From NCBI GenBank assembly GCA_003427395.1, contig BFEA01000549.1:778937-817355 (forward strand): a stretch of 38,419 nt of DNA. The letters run 5' to 3'. The notes below the pieces were generated by a model. The model had not been told where the DNA came from. It saw only the letters and a list, made by a program, of their open reading frames with translations, and ran no database searches. Every line of letters starts with the position of its first letter. Within the stretch, counting starts at the first letter, position 1. This stretch comes from Chara braunii (taxonomy: Eukaryota > Streptophyta > Charophyceae > Charales > Characeae). Of the stretch, positions 1-9,993 are shown piece by piece. The position numbers and the translations under genes are program-made.

Positions 1-43
<43 letters not shown>
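1..43. repeat. (GA)n microsatellite at the window edge
   Basis: An uninterrupted GA dinucleotide run occupies the first 43 bases and probably continues past the left edge. It directly abuts the region that should hold the left end of the gypsy LTR, so the outer LTR boundary cannot be fixed. Confidence 0.95.
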
Positions 44-47
<4 letters not shown>

Positions 48-656
48 ACCTACAACATGCAGCATATGTGAGTGGCGGGGAGCACAAGGGCAAACGCTAA
101 CCTCCAAAAAGAAAATAGAAGTACTTTTATTGGAATACAAAAGTTTTTTCTTTTCGAAATCTGAATAGAAAGGGTCAGGTTGTATTCGAATACAACGTGT
201 ACACTTTCTATTCGAGGTGCTCTTCTATTTCGAGAAAAGTGGACCCGTACCGTTTCAATTTCGAAAAAGGCTCGAGGACCGCGACCTCCTCGCCTTTTAC
301 GGACAACTACCATGCAAACAGGTAGCGCAGCAAACTGGCGACAAGCGCCTACTTAAAACCCAGAGATATGGTAACCCAGAACACAATTCAGATACAAGCT
401 CGCTTCAGACGGCTATGGTGCATCAGCGTCTGTACAACACCTTGTTTGTCACTGCACCCCACTCTACTGTTCACACACACTCGACTTAGGATCACCCTGG
501 ATATCCCACACGCGACACATTGTACACACACGCACACACACACGCTACACTCCTCTATCAGTTATGGCGGCTATGGCCGCTACTACCTCTACCTCTATGG
601 CTAAGCTCTCCTTCTCTCCCACTTCGTCTTCGGGCATACTGCAGACCACCTTGCAT
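44..656 (-). other. Possible R-U5 part of the 3' LTR, or flanking DNA
   Basis: No gene is recognised here. The block lies outside the segment that can be aligned to the second LTR, because the matching part of the right copy falls in the N gap at 10928-11634. If the LTR is about 1.1 kb long, this would be its R and U5 portion on the minus strand. It contains a perfect 18-bp palindrome at 179-196, several TTCGAAAT-like words and a short CA run near 528-543. The TG that should start the LTR and the target-site duplicate of 12216-12220 (tggcc) were not found. Confidence 0.35.
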
Positions 657-1218
657 AGGTCGCTGTGGCAGCGCTTCCGCATGGCTTACGCAGGAATGAA
701 TGAATGGCTGGGCGCTGCCTCTTGATTTATAGTTCTGTAGCTCGTTGGTCTGCCCCTTTCCCATGCCCCTGGTGCACACAGTCCCACACGGTACTTGCTT
801 GACTGGACTGAGACTGCCTGGGACTGGGTACCGCTGACTCAACACTTGTGGACTTCGCCACTTGCCCACTTGCCTCGGTCTACTTTGGGCAGTACCCTTC
901 CGGAAGACCGTGGACTTGGCCTTTCGGTACTGTAGCAGCTACGACCTTGACCCTTCAGGACTGTAGCAGCTACGACCTTGACCCTTTGGAGGAGCTACAA
1001 CTACGACTTCTAGAACTGACTAGGACTCCTATCCGACAGGTCTACAGATCGAACCCCTATAACCTACAGACCTACGGCAACCTACCAACTATGGGGAAAG
1101 AAACAGGTCGTGGGTTCAACTCTTGGGGTCGACACAGATACTGTACAGAGGTAGGATAAGGACTAGGGATCGAGCCCTGGGATTTGCATTGTCTACTACA
1201 AAGGTGGAATCCGTTTCA
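657..1218 (-). repeat. 3' LTR of the Ty3/gypsy element (alignable part, mostly U3)
   Basis: This segment aligns end to end with 11635-12215. By eye there are about 16 substitutions in roughly 560 bases, plus one 19-base indel. Read on the minus strand it begins TGAAACGG at 1218, the usual TG start of an LTR, directly after a purine-rich stretch. Inside it is a tandem duplication of about 30 bp around 927-985 (tgtagcagctacgacctt repeated), as is common for U3 enhancer-like repeats. Because the pol reading direction is minus, this left copy is the 3' LTR. Confidence 0.9.
725..731 (-). promoter_or_regulatory. Candidate TATA box in the 3' LTR
   Basis: The minus strand reads TATAAAT about 490 bases into the LTR, a reasonable distance for the U3 promoter of a plant-type gypsy LTR. 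The same heptamer is kept in the other LTR at 11703-11709, although the base just outside it differs between the copies. Confidence 0.5.
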
Positions 1219-1226
1219 CTCCCGCC
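1219..1226 (-). other. Candidate polypurine tract (plus-strand primer)
   Basis: On the minus strand ggcgggag lies immediately before the LTR start TGAAAC. A purine tract touching the 3' LTR is where plus-strand DNA synthesis is primed in LTR retrotransposons. It is short and sits in a GC-rich context, so the call rests mainly on position. Confidence 0.45.
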
Positions 1227-1256
1227 GGCCTAAATTCGGGGTCCTCCGAGAATATC

Positions 1257-2200
1257 TCAGTTCAAGGCCGGACCTTTGCCTTTCCTATCTCTCTCATAGG
1301 CCCTAACTACGTCGGGAGCTGTTTCTAGAAGTTCAGTTATCGTAAACCAGTGGTCGTCTTCCGGTTCCTGATATGCGAATCAGACCTTGTACTGTTTCTG
1401 CGGACGACCTCTACCTCTTGTCGTAAATACATCCTCACCTACAATGCCCTCAATGTCATATCTCCCATCCATATCCGGAGGGATCATGGATCTTTTTGAG
1501 GGAAAATGTTGGCTTGTGACACACGGCAACAATTTTGACTCATGAAATACGGGGCAGGTGTGGAGGTGTGTTGGGATCTCTACGGTGTAGGACGGCCCAT
1601 CCTCTCCGCCCTTGACTTCTAGAACTGGCCATGGTCCCCTGTATGTTGGCAGTAACTTCTGCGAGATGTTCTCCTCAGGAGCAAACTCTTTGGACTTGAC
1701 CCAGATTAAGTCACCTACTTGGAACTGCGATGGGCGACGGTGCTTGTTGGCTTGCTCTATCATTCTATGTTGGGCCTTCCTGAGGTTCTCGACGACTGTA
1801 GCTAGCTCTTTCTCGTGATGTATCGCAAACTCCCTGGTATCGGGCGGTAGCCTGTGAATCTGGTCCCGGTTAACTCCCTCAAACGGTCTACACGGTCTAA
1901 AGGACTTGTATAACTCGTTGGGAGTGCGACAAGTGGACAAGTGCACGTTGTTGTTATACGCACTGACTACCTTGGGCAACATCTCATCCTAATTGACTTG
2001 ATCTGGTCTAATATACATGCGCAAAACTTGGTGCAGGATCTTATTCATTTGCTCAGTCTGATCGTTAGTCTCTGGATGACGGCCAAATGACATCAGCAAC
2101 TTTGACCCATAGACTTTCATGAGTTCCTGCCAGTTCTGACTAGTGAACCGGGTGTCTCTATCGCTAACTATAGACAGCGGAATCCCGTTGTCGAGCGCAT
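1257..2200 (-). pseudogene. Ty3/gypsy integrase, C-terminal half with chromodomain
   Basis: Read on the minus strand from about 2200, the protein shows the integrase core segment LSIVSDRDTRFTSQNW, then the region around HPETNDQTEQMNK, a stop (TAG) where the family normally has VNWDEML, then a 200-residue open stretch (1982-1380). That stretch holds the GDLIWVKSK and PVFHESKLLP motifs of the integrase C-terminal domain. After an in-frame TGA near 1380, a chromodomain-like end follows (FAYQEPEDDHWFTITELLET), which stops at 1257-1259. A chromodomain places the element in the chromovirus branch and would target integration to marked chromatin. Two in-frame stops and separation from the rest of the core by a 2.9-kb insertion make it non-functional. 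Confidence 0.85.
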
Positions 2201-3881
2201 CGGCTCCCGCCTTTTTGCAAGGGCGAGAGCCCTCCCGTTCATGTCATGCAGGAGTAAAACAAAGACAACATGAGAGACAACTTGGGAACGATGCAACACA
2301 TCCCGCGAGCCGCCGAGATGGTTGGGGTCGCATCGTTTCGTCGCCGCTCTAGCCGGGTGCGCCAACTGTACATCCCACGGTCCCCTACGACAGGATAGGT
2401 TCCCGAGGGGCATAAACTTTCCTTCCCTAAGGGGCTGTCACCACCCTTAGGGGTGTATCCCTACCGAGCTACTGACCCACGTGCGAAAGCTTTTAGATGC
2501 AATTGCAGAGGTAGGTCAGCCGAGGGCGTTTGCTCGTTCGTTGTAGTATAGATACGCTTGGTTAACGCCAAGCGGACCCGAACGTCGTCTTTTCCTAGGG
2601 CGCTGATCTCCTAGGTACAGAGTAGACGTCGGTCGACTAGGACGGTCTCTACCAAGCGTGAAACCCAACATTAATCCTAGTCTCTTTAACACACAGCCAA
2701 GCGAGAGTTACGACAACCACATATATAATTATATCAAAAGGAGTCGACCGTAGTTGACACGAATAACCATTCAATCTGAAATGATAACTAAAAGAAATCG
2801 AATCATCATATGAAACAATACAATATCAAAATAAACCCCGACCACCTCGGGTCGAACTCCACAAAACAATCAAACAACCGCCAACAAAAAGTTGGCTATC
2901 GACAATAATATAGATGCAGCCGACAAGGTAGTCGGCTGCCTTAGTCTTGACTTAATGAGACACGTTGTCAAGTCTTTTATTCCAGCCTACTGCCGACCTG
3001 AAACTCGACGCACATGCATGCCTTCATCCATTTCCAATCTTTTCGGATGACAGACTACTTTGTGATTGATTCTTGATCAGGGGCATTGCTTGACGTGTTG
3101 CATGCCTCTTCCTCTAGGAAGTGGTCTGGGGTACTCCTCCTCCTCGTCCGAGCACAAGACTCGGATCTCAGAAGTCGGGCCGTCTCCACCGAATCGGCAA
3201 GTACCGCTCCGTAGAACGGTCCACTCCGGGTCGATAACAGGGTCGGCTCCTAAAGCAACGAACCCCCACCCAGATGCTTCCTAGAGAAAAAGGATGTCTT
3301 CACCGCAAGTAATTTTCAATTATTCTCATTTTTCCTAAGTTCAGGGTAACTTGGACGGAAAAGGAATCAAAGGAGATAAAGAGTGAGAATCATTTGGACA
3401 AGTATACGCAGATAAGGTCATTCGGGACAGAAAGGGTCATTCCTTGGGAAAAGACTAAGTCTGTTTGACCTTATTTTATTCATTTTCAATCGAATTCATT
3501 TTACAACACACGCAGAATAACCTTCATCACAACATCAANTCATTTTTACAAGCAGCCAGACTGGAAGGTAGAAAGAAAACCATCTTTTGCATCATCCCAT
3601 CTACAATCAACCTCCTTTGCAGACATTCTTCTACCTACCTGCACAGACCGCAAGCAAAACAAAACAAGTTCAAAAGAAAACAGTACAATCCCATACTCGG
3701 GTCAGACTCTTCCATTCACATGCATGACTTGCACAACCTTCCTCTACCTTTTCTTTCGAACATTCAAAACGAACAGGGTCAAGCAAAGTGTGGGTTCACA
3801 CATGGGTGAACCAGTGCCCCTCTCCAACTCTCGACCCAGTTGCAGGAGAGGCAAGGCAGTGATGTTTTGACGACTTTGAGA

Positions 3882-4112
3882 TGGGACGCTGGACCCGGTT
3901 TCCGGCACAGGGCGGCACCAGTTCCATTGAGCTATTAAAGATGTATTCAAAATGTATTATGGGACGCTGGACCCATTTTCCAGCAGGTGATGCTCCCCAC
4001 CAATAGATGGAGCGGCCCGCCAGGCAAAGCCTCAATCTCGGTGGTTCTCGTACAACCACTAGGATTGAGGTTTTGCACATGGGGCCTTTTGGGAAAAAAA
4101 AAAAAAAAAAAA
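3882..4112 (+). mobile_element. SINE-like retroposon 3' end with poly(A), copy 1
   Basis: The motif gggacgctggaccc occurs twice here, at 3883 and 3961. From 3961 a segment of about 53 bases closely matches 31131-31183. It includes a short stem, GCTCC paired with GGAGC, around the CAATAGAT loop. It is followed by a strong hairpin (CCTCAATC paired with GATTGAGG, about 4029-4070), then acatggggccttttggg and 19 A residues at 4094-4112. A dispersed copy ending in poly(A) is what a retroposed SINE or truncated LINE looks like. No tRNA-type A/B box pair was recognised. Confidence 0.55.
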
Positions 4113-4790
4113 GTCATTCATTTGACCTTGAGTGAAGTTTAATCCGGCTCACTCAAGAAAGCCTAGTAATAGGCTAATCAAAAGAAAATGAGCGTCGTAG
4201 AACATGCGGCTCACAACTCCACAAGTTGTAGTCGTTTCACTGAACGATGGTCCACCGCCTTCTCCAGGTGCCTGATCACACCAAGGTTGGGTCTACTAAG
4301 ATAACCCTCAAAGAGGGGGCTCCCACGATCCAATTTCATGCCGCTTCAACATCCCAGATAGTCCCAACGCAGCCCCAACTGCGCCACGTGCTCCAAGGAC
4401 ACTTCCCCAACCAGCCGCAAGTCCATCCCTCTCCAAGCACCACGTACGCTCACAATAGCCACACCAATATGTCGGTTCCGATCACAACAACATGTCCCAC
4501 CTAGTCCCGAAATGGTCCCAGATCGCCCCAATGCAATCCCATATTATCGCCTGCAATACCAGATGGTCTAGGACTCAAAACCGCTTGCAGTGCGCGCCGC
4601 AAAAAAAATAAAGGTGGCCCCGGCCGGTTGCCCGCGTGACCGCGGCTTGGTTGCCCACCTAACCGGGTAGGCCTCATCATCGCCCTTTGGGCCCCCTGAC
4701 TCGAAACCCCCGCGGCCCAGGAAATATAAAAAATAGGCTTCCTTATTCCTCCCGCGCCGCGGCCCAATACCCGACGCATCCCTCTTTTTA
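4113..4790 (+). other. Unassigned stretch with a proline-rich reading frame
   Basis: This part of the insertion is C-rich on the plus strand. It gives a plus-strand proline/alanine-rich frame (around 4220-4570, with words such as APTAPRAPRTLPQPAASPS) that ends at a stop. No domain, start context or splice site pair could be defended. It may be a remnant of another element or plain sequence bias. Confidence 0.3.
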
Positions 4791-5079
4791 GCCTACATAG
4801 ACCCTGAATCGCGCGGCTGACATTATTTTAGGTAGAATAGGTCTAGCCGTAGCGTTCCCGCGTCCGCGTGCCTCAGCAGCCTCGACAGAAACGAAGCACT
4901 GCCGAGTACAGTCATTACTCTCGGACGCCACACGCGCTCGGACTAACGTCCGAAAACTTTTAGTCTGTCATTCATAGGTCAGGTGTGAATAAACTTTTGG
5001 CAAACGTCGGTCTCACCAAGTCCTTCAATCCAACGAAAAAGTCAGACAACGTCTGGCGTTGAAAACCCCCGGCCACGAC

Positions 5080-5570
5080 ACCGTGATCACTAACCCTGTG
5101 GTAAAAAAAATCCTTAATGACTAACTCGGTACGTGCCTCTGCAGGCAAAGGAACAAAAACTGCACATTTGCTAAACCTATCGACTATGGCCATGACTTGG
5201 CTCTTGCTATGCCTACGCTTGACACCAGCATCCATGAAGTCAGTAGAGACTGAATCTCTAGGTTGGTCAGGGATGGGCAAGGGTCAAAGAAGACCTAGAG
5301 GGGCACGCGTAGTTGTCTTATTCGTCTGGCAAACTTTGCAACTGGGAACATACTCTATGCAACCAGCTTTCATTCCGGGCCACACGTACGCATGCATCAG
5401 GTTGGCTAGAGTCTTTTGCCAACCAAAATGTCCCTCTGTATCATGGCATTCCCCTAGGATCAGACTACGGATCTCCTCACCATTGGGAATGCATAGACGA
5501 TCCACTACATTGGTCTTCTCAAACAACAACCCCTCTGTAGTGCGGTAATCTGGTTCAGTCTCTGGGGCCT
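5080..5570 (-). pseudogene. Ty3/gypsy integrase, zinc-binding domain and start of catalytic core
   Basis: On the minus strand the segment from about 5530 to 5284 carries an HHCC zinc domain: ECHDTEGHF gives the two histidines and SCKVCQTNK the two cysteines. The catalytic core follows from 5280 with PIPDQPRDSVSTDFMDAG, whose D in STDFMD is the first acidic catalytic residue, and DRFSKCAVFVPL. Coding is lost after RVSDHGV near 5080, where the foreign insertion begins. The junction between the two open segments (around 5280) also carries a stop. The second catalytic Asp lies on the far side of the insertion. Confidence 0.85.
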
Positions 5571-5870
5571 CCTTAACTCTCTTGAGGAGGTCACTATAAA
5601 TAGGGTCCTGATCATATGTCTGTCTTACTTTCTCCTGAAGGTCACTCCCTATATCCAGATAGTGAACTATAGCTTCAAAGTAGTATGATCTCCTACTTAG
5701 AGCATCCGCAACTACATTGTATCTGCCCTTGACCGGTTTGAGCTCGAAGTCGCTATCTCAGCGGCCCACCTAGTCAACTTAGGTGTCATTTTGGCCTGTG
5801 TCTTCAGCCACCTAAGAGTCTCGTGGTCTGAATACACTTTGAAGTACCTCCCAAGCAGGTAATGCTTCTA
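5571..5870 (-). pseudogene. RNase H end and connection region of gypsy pol
   Basis: Downstream of the main pol frame the minus strand continues with recognisable pol sequence. After an in-frame TAG at 5868-5870 come GRYFKVYSDHETLRWL (RNase H, with the Asp of SDHE), KPVKGRYNVVADALSRR (the end of RNase H) and a linker leading to the integrase zinc domain. A few bases are missing near 5757 (AAEI-DFELK), which shifts the frame. This shows the element was once a continuous polyprotein. Confidence 0.8.
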
Positions 5871-7655
5871 GTGCTCTAAGGCCTGATGCCTGAGAGCGTA
5901 GAGTTCTCTTTCGTAAGTCGAGGTAGCTACTTTTTCTGAAGGCATCCTCGCTGACATGAACTCTACGGGTCTGTAGCCATTGCCGTCATCTTGCTGTAAC
6001 ACGGCGCCTATACCATACTGACTTGCGTCCGTGGTGACGACAAATGGAAAAGACAGATCTGCTACTTTGAGGACATGATACTCTATTAACGCGCGCTTTG
6101 ACTTCTTTAGCGCAAACGTACAGTGTTTATCCCACTGCCAGATTGCCTTTTTCTTGAGCAACCTGCGAAGGTGAGCAGCGATAGTCGAGAAGTTCCTCAC
6201 GAACTTCCTATAGTAGTTAGCTAGGCCTAGGAACGACCGCAACTCACTCAACGTGCAGGGTGTCGGCCAATCTCTAATTGCGGTTATCTTGCTGTTCTCG
6301 GGCTTAATGCCATCTCCGTCTAAGACGTGGCCCAAGTACAAGACTTGTGTCTTGGCCCATTCGCACTTCTTCGCATTGATCTTGAAGTTAGCCTCTCTCA
6401 GCTTCTCCAAGACCTGCCTCAAATGACCTTGATGCTCTTGGAGGGTCCTACTGAATACTAATATATCATCTAGATAAACTACAACAAATTTGTCTAACCA
6501 TGGCCTAAATAAATCGTTCATACAGCGCTGGAACGTGGCAGACACATTGGTTAGTCCAAAGGGCATCACTATGAACTCATAGTGCCCATATCTAGTCCGG
6601 AACGCAGTCTTGTACTGGTCATCAGGATGGACCTCTATCTGATGATACCTGGACTTCAGATCGATCTTCGAAAAATATTTGCAGCCCTGCACTCGATCTA
6701 GGAGATCGTCTATCATGAGCAGTGGCTCAACGTTCTTTACTGTGATCTCATTTAAACCCCTATAGTCTATGCACATCTGTAACTCTCCTTCCTTTTTGGG
6801 GTCAAACAAGACTGGTGCTCCAAAAGGAGATGAACTGAGCCTAATCCAACCCTTTTCGAGGAGCTCGTCCAACTGCTTACGCAGATCCTCTAACTCCCTT
6901 GGGGACATCCTGTAGACTGCTCCCTTAGGAGTCTTATTGCCAGGCTCTATCTCTATATGATGCTGGATCGACTGCGGCACTACTCCTGCCAGCGGCTCGG
7001 CTAGATCTTTAAACTCTTCCAGCAGCTTGGCAATAGCTGGATCTATGGTCTTCTCCTCCTTAGGCTCAGTGACAGGTCTTACATAAGCTACGAAGACCTG
7101 CTCCTCTAACTGCTCCTTTTTAACTAATCGCGCGAACGCGGGAGCACTGAGGCAGCAATGTGTCAAGGGGTTGTCTACTCCTGACACGTGAAACAGGCGG
7201 GNCGTCTTAACCTCACCTGACGGACTAGGGAGCCTACACTCATGCTCTCTCAAGTGGAGTGTGGCCCCTGCTGCCTCTCCCCAGTCCATTCCTAGGACTA
7301 TGCCAAAAGGAAGGTCATCTTGTACGAGGAGAGTCAGGGAATGGAGAACTCTCTCCACCTTCCCATCTTTCTCTAGGCGGAAATACGCCTTGACTCCCTC
7401 TACGTAATCCTCAACACGCATAGTGTGGTTGTCTGCGAGGACACTAACTATGGGGTCTTCCAGTTTTTGGACTTTCAACCCTAGCCTTAGCTTCTTCAGC
7501 GCTTTGCGGCTAACATAACTGCGAGTAGCCCCTGGATCTATAAGGGTTCCTACTCTACTTCTAAAGACCTCTACATCAACTAAGACTAGCCGTCCCTTAC
7601 TATCCTTCTTCATTTTGGCCCAGGCAGGCATCCTCTCCTTCAACTCTTTTGCCAC
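5868..7655 (-). pseudogene. Ty3/gypsy pol: protease, reverse transcriptase, RNase H
   Basis: A 595-residue open frame. Residues about 22-130 form the retroviral-type aspartic protease, but the active-site triad reads D40-P41-G42 instead of DSG or DTG. Residues about 260-440 are the reverse transcriptase: KIDLKSRYHQI carries the first catalytic Asp (D332), MPFGLTNVSATFQ follows, and YLDD is at 394-397. RNase H begins at TTDASQYGIGAVL (D543) and continues to YERELYAL before a premature TAG. The first Met is unlikely to be the native start, since the family usually makes a gag-pol polyprotein. One N at 7202 gives an unknown residue. The frame is otherwise intact, with full-length RT, but the protease change and downstream breaks argue for a dead copy. 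Confidence 0.9.
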
Positions 7656-7699
7656 GCTAGTGAGGGAAGTGCCTAGAGAGACGCTAACACAAGCAGTCT

Positions 7700-8492
7700 A
7701 TGGACAGCCAACTAGGCAGTGACCTGCAACCTCTGCCGAAGGCTCATGTGGTGTGGGAGTTTCCTGTTCGCGCTCGCTCGCTTCCCCACATGGCCTTGTA
7801 GTAGGGGCAGTTGCAGCCCCTACTGGCGGCTGCCTTTTGACTCTTGGGCAGCCCATCGGGCCTCTCTGTACTTAGGACAATATTTAATGATATGGGCCGG
7901 GTCACCGCAATATGGTCCATACGCTGCTGCCATACTCGCTGGTCCAGGCCCAGATCTTCCCAAGGCCGACCTTGTGGCCAACCTGGGTGCCAACCTCCTT
8001 TCCTCTGAGGTGATCCTCCACCTTGTCGTTACGGGGCACGACTAGGACCTTGACGGTTTGACGGGGGACCTTGACCCCTACCTCCCTCTTGGCGGTTCCT
8101 TTGGCCGCCAACCCCCTGTGCGCCCGGTCCTCGACCACCCGTGGCCTAGCCTCTTTGGCCCTGGCCTCCTCCTCTACCTTCCGGCCTCCCTCCAGCCGTG
8201 ATAGCAGCATAGGTCCTCCCCTGGCCTATATCGTTGTCCTCCTCCTCTAGCCCCCACTCAATCTAACCGTAGGGGACTTCATCAGTACCACCTTCATCCA
8301 AAGTAAGGATCAAATGATCCTTGGCCCTAACCTGACCTGAGATGGTACGACCCTTCCACTTTTTACCTTTGTCGAAGTCCTTGTGCCAGAAAGTGGACAC
8401 TGACATGGACTTTGCCTTCATACAGCACCACCTCTCTACTCAAAGCATGGTATGTCATGGTGGGTTGTTGACTCTTGTCAAAGAAATGCCCT
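7700..8492 (-). pseudogene. Gypsy gag, C-terminal part with a damaged zinc knuckle
   Basis: On the minus strand, after a frameshift near 8492, the peptide continues as GHFFDKSQQPTMTYHALSRE. A Gly/Arg/Gln-rich basic stretch follows (about 8250-8000), then a nucleocapsid knuckle around 7925-7870 reading CGDPAHIIKYCPKYRE. The C-x4-H-x4-C part is present, but the first Cys expected three residues earlier is a Gly. Several further frameshifts are needed to connect this to the capsid part upstream and to the protease downstream. Confidence 0.7.
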
Positions 8493-9060
8493 CGTAGGGC
8501 TCTGGCATGGCATGATAAAACAATTGGACCAACTGGGCCTCAGTGACCCCGTGGTCTGGGACGGCTACCAAATCGTCCATAACGGTTTTGAGTGCTCGCG
8601 CACTCCGCCACTGCTGTGAGTGGATGGTCTGGAGTTTGTCTGAGGCCTTAACACCACGCCTCAGATCAGTGAATCGCTCTCGGAGGAGCTTGAAGAAATG
8701 GGGAAGGGAGGTGACTTTAGAATAAGCAATCATGTTGTTCTCACAACTGACTGCGCGCGCTAGGGACCTGGCAAAACTCGCCGCGTCATCTTTCAGAGCA
8801 TGGAAGGCTACCAGAGCCTGCTCCTCAGGTGCAATGTGTTGTAAGTACACGTAGCTATTAACACTAGCCTCCCAATTATCGAAATTTTCTTCAGCTTTCC
8901 CGCCATACGCATTTGGGAACTTCAGCTTGACAGACTCTTTGCAGGGACGCACTTCAGCCTCTACTGTGGCCACTACCTTGGCGCCTTCAATGGCGCCTGC
9001 ACAGAACTTCTTTGCGCCTTCCTTTAACCTTTTAACTTCGGTTCCGACGTGGGTCACCAC
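8455..9060 (-). pseudogene. Gypsy gag, capsid domain
   Basis: A 201-residue open frame resembling the retrotransposon gag (capsid) domain. It contains FDNWEASVNSYVYLQHIAPE, FHALKDDAASFARSLARA, LLRERFTDLRRGVKASDKL and AQLVQLFYHAMPEPYEG, the usual helical segments of the fold that packages element RNA. The frame ends early at 8455-8457 because of a shift in the Pro-Tyr-Glu-Gly codons. Upstream it is disrupted by the 112-bp duplication at 8970-9193, and its first Met lies within that duplicated stretch, so it is not a native start. Confidence 0.8.
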
Positions 9061-9193
9061 GTCACCCGCAAACTCTCTAAACCACTACCTTGGCGCCTTC
9101 AGTGGCGCCTGCACAGAACTTCTCTGCACTTTCCTTTAACCTTTTAACTTCGGTCCCGACGTGGGTCACCACGTCACGCGCGAATTCTCTAAA
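8970..9193 (-). repeat. 112-bp tandem duplication inside gag
   Basis: Bases 8970-9081 and 9082-9193 are adjacent direct copies, both starting ccactaccttggcgcc and both ending ctctaaa. They differ at about eight positions by eye. The period of 112 is not divisible by three, so the second copy throws gag out of frame. Confidence 0.9.
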
Positions 9194-9993
9194 CCCAGTC
9201 TACATGGCATGGAGGGCCATTTCTTGACCCTTATTGGCCTGATGTTGTTCAAGCCAGGCCTAACTCGAAATCTCAAGATAACCCAGAATCTTGTCTAATT
9301 TGGTCGAGGTTTCCTATTGCGCTTGCACCTCCTGCCTACACGCCTGGACCTTCTCCACTTCCTTGGCCACCCGGTTGGCCTTCTCCCTCCTCCTCTTCTT
9401 CTCCCTTGCCAGACGCAACTTCTACTCCAATCCCTTCTCATCCTCCAGCGTCTGGCGGTCCAGGGGGTCCTTCCTAGCTTCTAGCTGTCTGGCTATCGCT
9501 TCCTTCTCCTCCTGAGGAACATATAACATTGCCTCTTCATCTTCTCCCAGTGATAAGTTAGCCACCCACTCACTGATCTTCTTCTCCATCCACTTATCTT
9601 CCTCCTTCGTGCCACTGCTTTCCCCTCTTTCTTCCCTACGTCTCCTTTCGAGGGGTTCCTCTTCTACTTCTTCCTCCTCTGCTGCTGCTTCTTCTTCGGC
9701 AACCCTCTTTTTCTCTTCCTCCTGCTGTAATCTTATCATCTCCTCCTCCAATTTCTTCTTCTTCGCCACCTGCTCCTCAACTATCGCCTTCAACTTCGCC
9801 TGTTTGAGGAGCTCCTTCTTCTCCTTCCTCTCTCTCAGGATGGCGGCGATCCATGCCTGTTCAGCTTCTGACTATGGGGCAGTACTCTTACCAGTACGTG
9901 TCTCAACCATGGTGTCGGGTGCACAACCGGACAACGGTTCCACTCCTCGCCACTTAGACTCTACCCCCTGACTGACACGACCTACTGACTCAA
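9194..9993 (-). pseudogene. Gypsy gag N-terminal region, charged coiled coil
   Basis: On the minus strand the open stretch 9793-9422 encodes a highly charged helix rich in Glu, Lys and Arg (KKKKLEEEMIRLQQEEEKK, then long Glu runs), followed by KWMEKKISEWVANLSLGEDEE. Beyond a TAG near 9420, the same frame continues as KLRLAREKKRRREKANRVAKE and further helical sequence with two more stops before the duplication. A coiled-coil leader before the capsid domain is seen in some plant gypsy gag proteins, so I assign it to the same gag. A non-autonomous origin is less likely given its position. Confidence 0.65.

Larger units (their letters stand above)
2200..5080. mobile_element. Foreign 2.9-kb insertion inside the integrase core
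   Basis: Integrase coding stops making sense between the motif RVSDHGV (minus, ending near 5080) and the motif IPLSIVSDRD (minus, starting near 2195), which should be adjacent. The DNA between shows no pol homology. It has no long convincing ORF; it is AT-rich around 2640-3000 and 3290-3730, and proline-coding and GC-rich around 4230-4790. It contains a SINE-like 3' end with poly(A) at 3882-4112. One N is present at 3539. No LTR pair and no clear target duplication were found, so its class is open and it may be composite. Confidence 0.6.

Noticed and set aside
2168-2413. Minus-strand 81-codon frame next to the integrase break
   Set aside because: No similarity to the pol protein and no domain. 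It straddles the insertion boundary.
3961-4013. Hammerhead-type ribozyme in the retroposon core
   Set aside because: The stem at GCTCC/GGAGC is real, but the conserved CUGANGA and GAAA core boxes are absent.
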